NCBI GenBank assembly: GCA_940337035.1
Contig: CALNHX010007760.1
Span: 1-64,000, forward strand
Direction of reading: 5' to 3'
From: Agriotes lineatus
Taxonomy: Eukaryota > Arthropoda > Insecta > Coleoptera > Elateridae
Length of the DNA: 64,000 bases
Below the pieces are notes generated by a model that saw nothing but the letters and a program-made list of their open reading frames with translations, was not told where the DNA came from and did no database searches. Shown here piece by piece: positions 42,170 to 54,079 of the stretch (its first letter is position 1; each line of letters begins with the position of its first letter). Made by a program: the position numbers and the translations under genes.

Positions 42170-43530
42170 TAGAAGAGAAGATAGACTTAAAGGTGCAATT
42201 AAGGTACGAAGAACAACTTGGCATAGAAATGACATCCAACAATCAGCCTGGATTAACACCTCGCAACTTAATAGAAGAAGAACTACTACTCTAAAGAAAA
42301 AGAATTAATATCTGAAAAAAGGAAAGCAAGAAGACGGTGGCAATAAACAAGATCCCCACAAGACAAAACTGCACTAAATAATCTCACTCAATAACTGAAT
42401 AGAGAAATCAATGAACTGAAAAATAAATCATTCAGTACATACTTGAGAAATTTAACTAATGACAATAGATTCCTCTCTCTGGAAAGAAACCAAAATAAGT
42501 ATAAGATATATAATGCAAGTTTCTCGCATTAGGAGAACTGATGGAAAATGGGTCAGAAAGAACAAGCAAAAAGAGAATTTTGCTTAATGACATAAAAAGG
42601 CGACATGAATGAAGAGCAAGAAAGTGAGATAATTGAAAAAGACAATGTTCAAGATAATAAAGATATCAAACTTGCTACTCCTACAGGGGTCAAAAATAAA
42701 ATTTTAAAAATTATATATCCTAAAAAAAGCAACGGGGTGTAATCTAATAATAGGGAAAGTAGCAGTTACCTACGAAAAGTATGGTAAAACTTCCCAACCT
42801 TATTAATGGTGTCTTTAGACTAAATTGTAGAAAGTGGCGGAGGTCAGAATACTGTGGCAACTTTTGCTGATGATACCGTTATACTAGCAGTGGACAACAG
42901 AAAAAATCTACAAAAAAGCCACAAATAGCTGTCAGGCAAATATATAACTGGATGGCGAATCAAACTTAATAAGTCGAAATTTATTTATGTTAATTTCACG
43001 AACAGACTTTTTGAACATATTCCGGTGACTATCAACAACTAGATGGCACCATATGCAAATACAGTCAAATGCCTTGGTGTGACCTTACACACCAAGCTTC
43101 GATGGAAAGCTCACATCAAAAAGAAAGATGTATGTGGGCCTTAAATACAGTAAAATGTATTAGCTGATGGGAAGAAATTTCTCGTTTGGAATATATAACA
43201 AACTATTACTTTACAAGTAATAGCTATTAACATATCTAGGAATGTTATGAGTATCATAACTGCCGCAGATGTTGTATTGAAATCCGAGCTCGCAGAGCGA
43301 GGATTTTAAAACATCTGAGGCTGTTATGATTCATAACATCCGTGATTTGTTCAATAGTTTATCGGTTGCTATATGGTTATGGTTGCCATGTACGGTAATG
43401 GACTATTACCGTACAGATCAGTTATGATTTAGTTACCAGCCTACTTTTGTATATGTAAACAAGGGATTAATATCCTGCAACCGATAAACAATAAAACTTG
43501 TCTAGACATATGATATTCAACTATGGGGAT
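42170..43530 (+). pseudogene. Jockey-clade LINE relic
   Basis: On the + strand, in mixed frames, the text follows Jockey ORF2: a K/R-rich linker with 'LNNLTQ.LNREI..LKN.SF' (about 42370-42430), 'TYLRNLTNDNRFLSLE' (about 42440-42485), 'NGKWVRKNKQK' (about 42545), 'TFADDTVILAVDN' (catalytic FADD, about 42860-42900), 'RIKLNKSKFIYVNFTN' (about 42957-43005), 'IPVTINN' (about 43020), 'VKCLGVTLHTKLRWKAHIKKK' (about 43068-43125), 'KLLLYK' (about 43200), and after an insertion 'TYDIQLWG' (about 43508-43532). The RT fingers and palm between about 42720 and 42840 are deleted. Numerous stops. Confidence 0.72.
43213..43500. repeat. Two foldback (MITE-like) units inserted in the Jockey relic
   Basis: Unit 1, 43240-43342, is a hairpin: 'ggaatgttatgagtatcataac...cagatgtt' pairs with 'aacatctgagg.tgttatgattcataacatcc'. 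Unit 2, 43357-43489, has exact 13-bp terminal inverted repeats 'gtttatcggttgc' and 'gcaaccgataaac', with an inner palindrome ('tacggtaatggactattaccgta', 43393-43415). Jockey homology stops at about 43205 and resumes at about 43505, so the whole block was inserted there. Confidence 0.65.
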
Positions 43531-45186
43531 GAAACCATTTTTAGTGTGTAGACCTTACTGCTTGATTTTAATTCATTGTGCTAAGGGCGCATGTTTATTA
43601 TTTGTGTGGAAAGCTCGATCTTTATTGGGATGAGAATCCGTTAGAAGCAGTTGTAGAGTTCGGGACTAAATGAAAGGCAGATTTGGTAAGAGCAATTATT
43701 TTGTATGGGTTCGTTTCCTAATTTTTCAATGCTTAATATTTTTGCTGGAAACGATTAACTCTAAATGCATGGGTTAAAACGAATTAAAAAATTACCGTAA
43801 TGTACCTAACAGCAAGCTGGAAATTTAAATCAATTGCACTTCAATAGTTAGTTGATGAGTCAAAAGCAAATCATCAAACGGGGAACTTTTACGCTTTTGG
43901 GTAAAATTAAATCAGTCAGAATATCTACTCCTCTTAAAATTAACGCAAATTGGATTAGACGTCTCTAAGTGTGGGACTTCTGTAGGCGAATTTTTAACAA
44001 CCTTTGAAGCTGAGCCCGAGGAAGCTGAATCTGCTTGCATTAAATCAAGAAATTTACTGCTAGAACTTACAGTTTACTGATCCGCTCATTATAGTGCTAC
44101 AAATGGGAAGCGAATTTGCTCATATATCTATGTTAAAGTGAGCCATAATTACTTGGCCAATCTTCTCGTCGAGGGAATAAGTAGCTTAGCTGAAATTTAT
44201 TGTTTAATATTGCAAGAAACTGCTTCTAGAGAATAAAAGTAATTGGAAGCTGTTACGCTCGATCAGTTGCTACATCTCGACTGATGCAAGAAAAATTGCA
44301 GGTCTGATTTCTTGGAATGTTAAGGTCTACTAAACCCGACACAATATGCAGTAAAAGTAACACTAGTGTGGAACACGGCCGGTAATTGAACATTTTTTAC
44401 TGGCGTCGTTGGTGTAAAGAACTTGTTAACAAACTGAGTGTTTATACAAGCATAAAGGCTTAATGCTGCATTGCAAATTGCTTTTTTTCTGTAGCTGCTC
44501 GAATTTTCAGGAGCAGCGGCGCTCAGTGGACTGGCTGTTCAGAACTTTTTATGAGTTTTTATTAAGCTCTTCCATTATATTTTCTAAACGAGACAAAACA
44601 ATTCCGTTATCTGGAGAACTTTCAATTTAATCATCCACTCCCAATACACAGAAAATCAATTCCGAATTCGGTTCCCTAAATATGTTTTCTCTAACTCTTC
44701 GCTTGATGTCGAAGTAAATGAGATCATATAGGATTCAGCATAGATCTACCTTCAAGAAAATGCGTATTTAATATAGAATGTGTCGATTTGTTTACATTCA
44801 AACTGTTTGCGTTTTAATTTTAAAATCTGCAAATAGAAAATATGGAAGCAGTTTTATAAATATATGTATACTTTTATTTGTAGAGCTTATATAAAACACC
44901 ATTTTCCTTGCTATGAATCACTTTTTAAGTGATAAAATCACAACATTTTATTTATACTTATGATTTATGAGACGACGACCTTTAAGTAGGGAACTTTATT
45001 GGCTGTTATCTGTTTTAGCTACATTCTTATATAACATTTTTGACGTTTCAATGAACGAATCGAACGAGTTTATATCTCTGTTTATTTTAATAGCGGTGCT
45101 AGTTCATATTGTAACAGATAGTAAAACCTTTCTAATATATTAAAAGAAGACTAATTACAAGGCTGTTAATGTTTTCATACAAAAAT
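43531..45186. other. AT-rich DNA, no gene recognised
   Basis: Some + strand text near 43940-44060 looks less random than its surroundings (acidic residues), but no frame stays open and no family is recognised. Confidence 0.25.
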
Positions 45187-45276
45187 ATGGACGTTACTGT
45201 TAGCTTTACTTCCGATCCCAAAAACCAGATAAAGAAGAAGGATAAGAATGCCATTTTGATGCAGTACTTTAAATGA
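45187..45276 (+). CDS. Short coding-like ORF or exon, 29 codons, unrecognised
   Basis: From ATG 45187 to TGA 45276 the frame reads 'MDVTVSFTSDPKNQIKKKDK' then 'NAILMQYFK'. Residue composition and codon choice look coding (Lys/Asp-rich) compared with the flanks. No clear splice sites were identified and no domain recognised. It could be chance, a host exon, or a TE remnant. Confidence 0.15.
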   Translation: MDVTVSFTSDPKNQIKKKDKNAILMQYFK

Positions 45277-46899
45277 TTGGTGTCATATTTATGTTTTCAT
45301 TACGTAATCATTTTTTAGATAGATATTTTCTTCTCTATGGTGTGCCTTCAAAAATTGCCATCTGTGGTAAGTTTACAAGTCCCTTTTTTCAAATGTGGCT
45401 ATTCTATATTGTGGCAGTAGGTCACATTAAGAGCCTGTGTAAGGAACAGGTTGCCTATTGTCAGTTAGGCCCATTTTTGGTGTACTTTAGGGTACTCTTG
45501 TTTTCCTGTGATCTTTTTTTTGAAAATTTCCAGTAGAACTAAAAAATCTAAGACCGAGGACATAGGCTGGAGGCGTAAAAAGGACGCCATCTTTTTTTAT
45601 GCTGTGGAAACACGTCTTGGCGAGTAGCGAACCTAATATTTTCATAATATTGACTGAATGCTACTATTCCTGCCCGTTACATATTGGCTATTAGTTCGCT
45701 ATCAGGTAAAAATAATTGTATGCATACCAAGGCACTGAAGTTCAACTATTTACCACATGAGGGATAAAAAGGAACGTCAGTGCCGAGGTGTACATTATGC
45801 ATTTATAGGTTATGTTTACGTTTTCTGTCATCCATCGGTCACTCCGCCATCTGCAAAAGTCGTAAAACAATGGATTACTTCACTGCCGATTTCCCGTATT
45901 TAAATGTTATTTGTTTTTAAATTGTTACATGTTACAAGTTTAATTAATTTTTACCCTAATGGATTTTCCATATATTGCTACAATGTTCAGTGTTCGTCTT
46001 TTACCTGCTCTGTCGTTCATATCGTCAGTTTATTACAGGCTAAATGACACTTTACTACACTGAACAGTTTCTTACAGTATAAAACGACATTTATGGCCTC
46101 AAACGCCACAATTTAGGATAGTCAATCTGTTACAGTCACTGGGTTGTTAAGACACGATAATGAACAACAGAAAAATCTCACCCTAATTACGCCCCAACTG
46201 CCCTGTAACAGGAGACTGACAATCTGAAGCTTAGTGGGAGGGGATTTGATTCGACACGACACAGGTGAAGGCGAGATGCTGTTGCAATAGATGTTGCTTG
46301 TAACCAAAATAAAAAGGGGAGAGGCGCCACAGATTTTATATAGAAAATGAAGAAACTTGCTGAATGGCCCTTGTAGAAATTCGAAATCAGAGGAAAGTTG
46401 CTTCACTTCGGTGTTCTTGTGAGACGTTCCAGCTTGCCTGTTTTTGAACCTACCTTTGTTGGTCTTCTTGGCTACCCCGAGACACCTTACAATTAACAAA
46501 CACGGAAGAAAATAATAACACAAGTAAATAAACAAACGCATACAAGTACCATAAATAAAAGACACTAAAGTTCGAATCGAATTGAATCTATTAAAAATTA
46601 AATATACATGTTTATATTTGACATGAGTATAAGCAAAGGGGTTAGTAGTTTTATATTACTCAATAGAAAAATGACACAACAAAGGTCCACCTGCTATATT
46701 AAAATTAGCCGTGGTGAACAGACAACATATGGGATAATTTTCGATGATAAAAGCATGGAAGTCCTTGCCGTAGTATTGGAGACGGTAAATCGACGACTAA
46801 TTACCTCTGTTACTTGAAAATTGGCACCTTGAAGCCTCTCTCGTAGAAGTCCGCTAAAGGATTGCACAAATTGTATCGTTACAACGGGTAGGGTCTACT
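45277..46899. other. AT-rich DNA with a few unsupported frames
   Basis: The 147-codon - strand frame 46122-46565 starts with a hydrophobic stretch ('IYLCYYFLPCLLIV'), but nothing in it matches a known family and no splice or promoter context supports it. The 87-codon + frame 45273-45536 is likewise unsupported. Confidence 0.25.
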
Positions 46900-47813
46900 G
46901 GCACTTTATATACTGTCCTAAACACCAACAAAATCTACCCTCCCTTCACCCCCCACGGGCGTAAGGGAAGATAAGATCCACTTGCTTTTTGCTACTTGGT
47001 CCTGAAAGAGTGAGATGATTATTCACTTCAACGGGCTAAAAATTACCTATGGGGCTCTAAAACACCGTACACAAAGTTTGTAGATAATATTAACCTCGCC
47101 CTGGGGAAGCCGTGGCTCCCGCGGGCGGACCAGTCAAAACCACTTCCAACCCTCTTTGAGCAGAGGGCGGGAAACAAATCAAAAAATGGGGCTGTAATCA
47201 AGTAGGAAACGCAAAAGTGCGTTGCTTGTGCATTCTGTCTAACTCATACCGAAGCGTCGTGATTGCACAGGATTACGCAAGAATTCAGGCTCTTACGCGG
47301 CCCGCTGGGCGCAACCGGTATGGACCCGTTAAATCGGGATAATGGGTCGCTGGTCAGGCCATTAATATAAGACGTCATAGTAAGATAAAGGAACAAAGCT
47401 GAGAAGAAACTGTAGTTTCGTAAACTGAATGCAACAGATGTCATCAGCTACTAGGATTTACACTAAACTTGCAAATAAGCTTAAATGATGCGGTTGACTT
47501 GACTCGTCCTCTGCTTATGAGGTGCGAGGGCGGAACCACCGTCAGGAATGGCGGTTTAACGTGACTTACCTGCTAACTCCGTCGAAGAGAGCGAACTTCT
47601 TAGAATAGAGAAACGAAACAGCGGGTACCTCGTAGACTTAATTTAATGGTTGTCGTTATGTATTAGACTTAACTTAAATACAAATATGACTTACAAGCTA
47701 GGGGCAGGGTTATAATTACACTCGCGGACTGTTATTGTCTGAAAATGGACACAACACTTCACCAATACCGGGGTCCTGAAGCGCTGCGCCGGGGGGAGGA
47801 GGTCCTCCTTGTT

Positions 47814-47876
47814 GGCGGCGTTGATCGGGGCGGTGGCGTTGATCGGGGCGGTGGCGTTGATCGGGGCGGCGGCGTT
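47814..47876. repeat. 18-bp tandem triplicate, GC-rich
   Basis: Three successive 'gttgatcggggcggtggc' units; the last one ends 'ggcggc'. On the - strand the repeat encodes a periodic A-P-I-N-A-T hexapeptide. Confidence 0.9.
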
Positions 47877-48555
47877 GGCTGTCACGGCTGACGGGGATGT
47901 AGCACGGCTGCGGGCGCAGGGGTGCTCAGGGACGTCCGCGAAGCTGGGTGTTGAGCCGGGGGTCTCGTCGGGCGGACCGAGTGTCAGCCACCTGGGGGCG
48001 GCGTAGAGGCAGCTTGACCTCCTTCAAGGGAAAGGGGGCGTGGGCCCTAGCTGTCTGGAGGGCGGCGCCCACAGCTTCTCGAAGTGTTTTTCTTCGGCGG
48101 GGTCCAGATGGAGTTGCAGTTCGGACTGCAACCGGCGGGGGCGGCAGGTGCTCCGGCTACGGGGAGCCGGGTCCAGATGGAGTACGCTGTTCGGGGTGTC
48201 GGCGTCGTAGGCGGCTAGGGCGCCAGGCGTGTTGGTGAGGTCGGGCGTCTGGGGGAGGCGGCAGGCGGCGTCTTCCTCTGCGCAGCGACTCTCGACGTAG
48301 CGATACCTGAGAGGTGAGGGTGACGCGCGGTTTTGGCGGGATTTCTGCTTTAATGGCGATTCCGGGGTGGTCAGCGGTGACGGCCCGAACAGCCGTCCGA
48401 ACAATGCCTGTAACCTAAAACAAAGAAATCCTAACAACGTCCGCGACGTGTAGCGTACGGTAGGAGCAGGCGATGGTGAAAAAGGTGTCGCATGCTTACG
48501 CCATCTTTGGTGAGCTAGGGCGCATGAGAGTTCGCTTCAGCGGCGGGACCGGGGG

Positions 48556-48840
48556 TTCTCAGCCTCTGTATCGCACAATAGGGTGCGTGCCAGAGACTAG
48601 AGAGCGAACAAGTTAAGTTCGACTCGCTTGGATGGCTTTCAGCGGACTCTGCTTCTCGGAGAGCGGCTTCTGCGTTGGCGGAAATTTTCTGAGTCTAAGT
48701 TTCGCACAATGGGGTGCGTGCCAAAGACTGGAGAGCAAACAAGGTAGGTTCGACTGGCTATTTTCTAAGTCCCTGTTTCGCACAAAGTGGTGCGTGTCAG
48801 AGGACTTGGAGGAGCGAACAAGGTAAGTTCGACTCGCTTT
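48556..48840 (+). repeat. Three diverged tandem units, each with a 5' splice-site-like motif
   Basis: Units start near 48556, 48687 and 48763 ('tct.ag.c..tgt.tcgcacaa..ggtgcgtg.cagag'). Each ends with 'gagcgaacaag(g/t)ta(a/g)gttcgact'. The last two are spaced 76 bp apart; the first is followed by about 55 unrelated bases. In the third unit AACAAG|GTAAGT is a perfect donor consensus, in the second AACAAG|GTAGGT, and in the first AACAAG|TTAAGT is a broken one. Confidence 0.75.
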
Positions 48841-48926
48841 TAACTTCTAGGTGATGATTCGATCGATGATGGGCTGGTGTGGCTGGATGATGAGTGATGA
48901 GTCATCCTCTCTGAAAATCACCCTGG

Positions 48927-48935
48927 TTTATAAAG
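48927..48935 (-). promoter_or_regulatory. TATA-like box, - strand
   Basis: On the - strand 'ctttataaa' is followed by GC-richer sequence and the tandem units. With the CpG-rich surroundings it could be a core promoter for - strand transcription through the GC-rich block. No transcript evidence is available from sequence alone. Confidence 0.25.
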
Positions 48936-49750
48936 TGGGGGGGGGGGGATTTTCCTCGTTTCTTCTGTTTTTTCTTAATTGTGGTTTTATCTGCTCCGTG
49001 CTTTTAATTAGCGGGTTATCTTGGCGAGCATCGCTTCCTTATAAAAAGACATTTTGATATGCCCGTGTATGTTATTGAAATTTCGCTGGGCCCGGCCAAG
49101 CTTTTTACGCCGCGCTTGGTGGCTGTTTTAGATTCATGGGAAAACGCGGTTTTATCCACTTCCTTATTAAATTATGCATGTTTTGATACGCGATACATAG
49201 GGGGTTTGTTAATTGTTTTTGCTATAGTTAAATTTATTCTAATATGAAAAGGCGAAAGCGCCGGTTATTTTTGGTCTTGGCCAGTATGCATGCGAATTTA
49301 TTGCGGGGGCTACTGGTCGGCCCGAACCGTGATTTTGCCATTTGAAGCGAATTTGACCTCCGCGGTTCAGCGATTTTGCGTGCCATGGCGGCGGGTTCTT
49401 GTCGGAGCGTTCGGCGTGGATACTCGTTTCACTCCCGGGCTTGTGTGCATTCGATAGCCCGAATTTTCTTTTTTTCGTGGATACTAAATACGCATAGGTT
49501 CCAAGACTCGATTTATTTGTTTTCGCGTTTGTTCTCGGTGCCCGGCTGATGCGACGTCTTGGCCCATGGTCCTCGAGCTTGAGCTTGCAGCTGTGGCGAC
49601 AGGATTTTCGCTGAGATGTCCGGCGATTTATGAGTTTCGCCTGCTACGTGCCGTTTGCAACAATTCCTCCTAGCCTAGTTCCATAAACTTTATGGCTGTT
49701 TTCCTACAATTTCTTAAATTCTGGGCGTGGTCCGAGGCGGGTGTTTGGCA

Positions 49751-50444
49751 GATGTAAATTACCGCGTGCCGGTTTTCATCTAATTAAGACGGGCATCGCG
49801 ATATCTCAACTCTGCCTGTTTCATATCACGGTAAATGTTGATATTAGAAATGTAAATGCGAGAAAATGCTAAAATACAGAAAGTAATAAGAAACAACAAG
49901 TTTTAAAGCTATATATATGTCAATGTAATCATTTGACTTCGAGGCAATTTGCCGAAGTATTACTTTCGAGCTGGGCCATTTTTATGAATTTGCAATTTTT
50001 GCGGCCGCAACCGCTCAGTCAATCGCGACCAACCCAAAATTATAGAAAGCTCTTATGAAACTTAACAACTTTTGTGAAGATAATAATCGCTTCGAAATTA
50101 AAGGAAAGTCGGATAATTAGTAATGGTGGATGATTAAAGCAAAAATGCAAAAAATTGATAAACTTCTGAACGAAATTTCTTGCGTTTTTTTGTAAGTAGG
50201 TATTTCTCAATTTGCATTCTCGTTATCAGTAATATACGTTAAACGGTAACGTAACTACACTGCCGGTATGGTCTAGTGCTAATGAAATATATACGCGACT
50301 GCCGAGCCAGCGAATCTCTCAAATCTCGATTCGGAAATGATATTTTTAGAAGTCTAAAGATGCGGATGCAAATTTCTATCTTTTTTCACGTTTAAATCTG
50401 AAATGCCACATTATCGGCGCCCTCTGTCCCATTTGCACTTCCCG
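49751..50444. other. AT-rich DNA, no gene seen
   Basis: No recognised feature. Confidence 0.35.
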
Positions 50445-51560
50445 CTAACGGCAGTTAATGATAAAGCCTTTTACCTCCCACTTCTGGGTATAGGTTTCCC
50501 CTTTCTTTTTCCATTGCTCCCTGTCTTGCGCGACCTGTAACCATTTACTGTCTGTTGTTTCTTTTAAATCATCGTGCCAGCGTCTTGGTGGTCTGCCCAC
50601 GCTGCGTTTGTTTAAGCGTGGCCTCCATTGTAGGATGCATTTTGACCATCTGGAGTCGTGCGATATGCCCGGCCCAGTTCCATTTCTGCTTTGCAATATA
50701 TTAGATGACGTCTTCTACCTTTATTGTTTTCTAAATAGCTTCGTTTGGAATATGGTCTCTCAGGCTTACTCCCAGCATCAATCTTTCTATGGATCGTTGA
50801 GTTACTCTAAGTTTTTTAGGAGATTTGATAGTTAGTGTCATAGTTTCCATTGCATAAGTCATTACCGGTAAAACGCAAGCATTAAACACTTTTTTCTTTA
50901 AATTTATTGGTATGTTTTGATTTTTCATTACATGCCCTAGTGTTCCGACTGCTGCCCAGGTCATTCTTATGCGTCTACTTATTTCTGCGGTCTGATTCTC
51001 TTTGCCGAGTGTGATCTTGTGTCCAAGGTAGATGTATTCGTCTGTACTGTTTATTGTATCGTTGTTCACTGGAGTCATTATTTTGCTTTTATTGAGTTTC
51101 ATCTGTAGGCCACAATCGGCTGATTTCGCCTCAAGTTCGCATAACATTCCCTGTAGTTCCTCGATGTCTTGGCTAAAGATACGATATTGTCGACAAAACG
51201 GAGATGTCTTAAATATCTGCCGTCGATTTGTATTCCCATTTTTTTCCAGTTGAGTGTTTTAGATATATGCTCCAAGACAAGGGTGAATAATTTAGGAGAG
51301 ATAGTGTCATCCTGCCTCACTCTTCGTTCCATTGGTATTTTATTAGTTTCGGAAGATTCAGCGATATGAACTTCCATTGTCACTTTATAATATATAGTTT
51401 GGAGTAAGTTTCTGTACCTAGAGTCTATTCTGGCATTGTTCATGGCACTGAAGATAGCCCAAAGTTCTATGGAGTCAAAAGCCTTGTCGTAGTTAATAAA
51501 CGCAAGATGGATTGGAACGTTGTATTCATTGCATTTTTCTAAGGGTCCACCGTATAGGTT
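50445..51560 (-). pseudogene. RTE-type LINE fragment (RT C-terminal half)
   Basis: - strand segments in order: about 51530-51470 'FINYDKAFDS'-like text, 51443-51099 with 'LLQTIYYKVTMEVHI', 'RRVRQDDTISPKLFTLVLE' (RQGD box changed to RQDD) and 'LRHLRFVDNIVSLA' (catalytic F-A-D-D read as F-V-D-N), 51147-50731 with 'EYIYLGHKITLGKENQTAEI' and 'LPVMTYAMETMTLT', and 50696-50445 with 'RPRLNKRSVGRPPRRWHDDL' and 'WLQVAQDREQW', the standard RTE C-terminus. 5'-truncated, with two frame changes. Both catalytic and GD substitutions mark it as dead. It is related to, but clearly distinct from, the RTE at 33.6-37.2 kb. Confidence 0.82.
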
Positions 51561-53168
51561 TCTTAATAATTAATTTCCGTCTCCCTTGTGAATTACATTT
51601 AGCCGAAGTCGTAGCACATATGGCCCGATCATATCTATAACACAATATAATAACGTCCATACCACACTGAGAGCACGGATTAACATATTAGAAAGACTAA
51701 ATTGATATGCCTTAAGGAGAGTATGGCAAAAACCACTCTATTCAAACACTGTGCCGAAGTATCGATAACAGGTCGCACCTTGTCATCTTGTTTGATTATT
51801 TTGTTATTTTATGTAGTATTTCCTAAAGTATTTTATTTTCTTTAATTTTCTCGCTTCTGGTGTGTATATTCATATCCCTGCAAAAATTTTTTCTAGAATC
51901 TTCACTGTCAAGGTTCATCCACTGATGAATTTTTAAAATTTTATGTTGCTTTCCGCTTTCTGTTAATATTCATTGCTACTCCTGTAGTTTTCCTTCTTGT
52001 TTGGAGGTACTCTGTTTTATATCATTACCATCTCTATTTAATATATTCCTAATTTTCTCCTGTCTTAAATAGTCCAGCTCTTGAGAACCTTCTTCATTTC
52101 GGAATGTAGCTTTGTAAGGCCCCCTTCACTTGTTTTGGTCGTCGACATCCAAGGTAAGTTGTACCAAGGTTTCTACCAAGGTTACTTGACAGGCGGTTTC
52201 TGTTATCGGTGAGCACGGATTGGACAGAAAATGCTTTGAGAGCACTCTTGACGTGTTCTTATGTTCACATTTTATACTTTGCCACCTATGTCATTTTATT
52301 GTATAAAAATAGCTGAGGAAGATCTAATCCCACCAGCCGATTCATATGTAGACTTAGTTATAGATTTGATCATATTTTTCGTAACAATGGTATATATGTT
52401 AAAAAAGAGAAATGGCAAAGAAGTTTAAGTAATTAATTAAAGGTATTTAAACAAGTAACAACACATTAATAATCAAAGTAAACAGATAATGTTTGCCATT
52501 ATATATTCTAAAATTAATGTCAGACCAGAAAACACTCTGTACCTACTGGTACGAAGTAATATAAAAACACTACACAAATATATGGAGCGATCATTTAATT
52601 TTCTGATACATTTGGTTGATTATAAATGAATTTACAATACCTCTATATAGAATCACAATAAACTAGATTAAATGTATTCGATCACGCTATACATTATATT
52701 TACTAGAACAATGTGATGTTAGTTAAATGCAGGCTTTCACGACCGTTGGTAGGTTCTTCCGGGTTATGCCGTGGTCGTCTATTTGAACTTGACGTTAATT
52801 TTGATGTTAATTTTACAGGATGGCATCGGTCGGGCTGTTTCCAACTTATAAGATATACGACCAACATACCCTCCAGAACACGTGAATATTAACACACATT
52901 ATCAACATGATAACTTCAAACCGGTAAAAACATAACAAAGTAGATGTTTGCCACTAATTACATAATGTAGTTGTAGTAAGCGATAGGGATCGTAAAAAAT
53001 TTAAGATTTAGAAACAATGAAAGCATAGAGAGATTATATGGTATAATAAATATTTACTTACGTAATACAGTTAATTAAGCAGAATCTGTAAAAAAGCCTG
53101 AGAAGACAAATAGATTAAGTGTGACGAGAAGATATAAGACATCAAATGCAATTTATGCGTTAACAAAG
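51561..53168. other. AT-rich DNA; one TE-end-like motif at ~52730
   Basis: No gene. At 52729-52772 'aggctttcacgaccg...cttccgggttatgccgtgg' resembles 12144-12200 ('aggctttcacggcc...cttccgggattgcaccgtg'). The shared text looks like the end of a dispersed element, possibly Penelope-type. Confidence 0.35.
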
Positions 53169-53366
53169 TTAAACATTTAGACATAAATTGATAAAATTTC
53201 TGGAATATATGACACTTACGTGGTCGATTTTGCTCCTAAACACAAAAATGCTCATTGTGGGAACCAAGTCATTTGAAGAGCTTGGGTGTGGAGCCCGTTG
53301 CCTATGCCATGCGCCTCTAATTTGATGGAACATCGGTTGTTCTGGTGTTATTCCTGGAATTGACAC
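53169..53366 (-). other. Open - strand frame with a donor-like site, unrecognised
   Basis: About 45 codons are open before a consensus donor on the - strand ('gaccacgtaagtg', near 53215-53227). The peptide ('GITPEQPMFHQIRGAW' onward) is not AT-random in style, but I recognise no domain and see no matching acceptor or start. A weakly similar '..PGISAEQPRILKFF' text occurs on the + strand near 55685-55730, so it may belong to a repeat. Confidence 0.2.
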
Positions 53367-53859
53367 TTGTTATTTATGAATTTTGCTTTATTGACGATTT
53401 GTGTATAAGTAAGACATTTGTTTTGTGAGAAATCGTTCATCTTGACTAATTATAAATGCGCTTTATTATACGAAGGCTTTTGTGATAAGCGCCGTTTACG
53501 TTTATCAGAAGAAGCCTGAAGTGCCTAAGGAGACTGCTTCAGTTAGGGTTTCAGGAAAAAAATAATTAAATTCTTTTTGCCTATGTAACCCCCGTATACT
53601 ACTTCACACCTTAATAATATAAGTTTTGAATTGTTTTTTAGAATTTCACGACTGTTGCTTACATGTTTGTATTTGTTAATAGTAACTTTCTGGGTTCATT
53701 TTGAACAATATGGCCAGCCCTTCGTAATTTGTATGAATTAATAATTTAATTTCTGGGAACCTTGAAATATGAAAAAGGTAGTGTTATTTGTGTAATGCCA
53801 ATTTTTATGTAATTGTTTTAGCTGTGTTTGTTTTTAATTCATCTTAAAATGTGCATAGT

Positions 53860-54069
53860 TTAATCGCTTTTGTATTTAATCGTTATAATGGTATCTGGGC
53901 AAATGTCTCTTCCGGCTTCGCTGATGTTGTTAGTAAGGCCTTGGTATTTGAGGTATACTTCTGGAATTTTTTTTATACTATCTACTAATACCTTTTCGTT
54001 TTTTAAATAGATTGGTGTGAGATAGAAGCCTTCAACGGCAAGCGAAGTTTGTTTAGTCTGCTGGTTAGT
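53860..54069 (-). CDS. Terminal exon-like ORF of an unrecognised gene
   Basis: A - strand frame begins directly after an acceptor-like 'ataactttag' (54070-54079) and runs 69 codons to TAA at 53860-53862, without any ATG near its start. It reads 'LAVEGFYLTPIYLKNEKVLV', then 'SIKKIPEVYLKYQGLTNNIS' and 'EAGRDICPDTIITIKYKSD'. Composition is protein-like, in contrast to the AT-rich flanks. A different frame just upstream (about 54100-54040, 'YSDNNNFRLTSRLNKL') also reads well, so an alternative is one decayed TE frame with a shift near 54045. No domain is recognised; function unknown. Confidence 0.35.
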   Translation of the reverse strand, partial: TNQQTKQTSLAVEGFYLTPIYLKNEKVLVDSIKKIPEVYLKYQGLTNNISEAGRDICPDTIITIKYKSD

Positions 54070-54079
54070 CTAAAGTTAT

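Larger units (their letters stand above)
46900..49750. other. GC-rich block of unknown nature with tandem repeats
   Basis: Base composition differs sharply from the rest of the window, with many CpGs, especially 47760-48560. It contains an 18-bp triplicate (47814-47876, 'gttgatcggggcggtggc'), three ~76-bp-type units (48556-48840), a - strand TATA-like box (48927-48935), and - strand frames rich in Pro/Ala/Arg (48024-48437, 47691-47885) that I do not recognise. An acceptor-like 'tttgttttag' precedes the first on the - strand near 48417. Possibilities are the LTR and leader of an unknown retroelement on the - strand, or a host CpG-rich promoter and first exons. I cannot decide. Confidence 0.4.

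Noticed and set aside
46122..46565. 147-codon - strand frame with a hydrophobic N-terminus
   Set aside because: No family resemblance, no splice or promoter support, low-complexity composition. The length alone is not convincing in 64 kb.
47300..47345. 'ttgcgcccagcgggcc' (- strand) as a retroviral primer-binding site
   Set aside because: It is only loosely similar to known tRNA-complementary sites, and no LTR boundary lies next to it.
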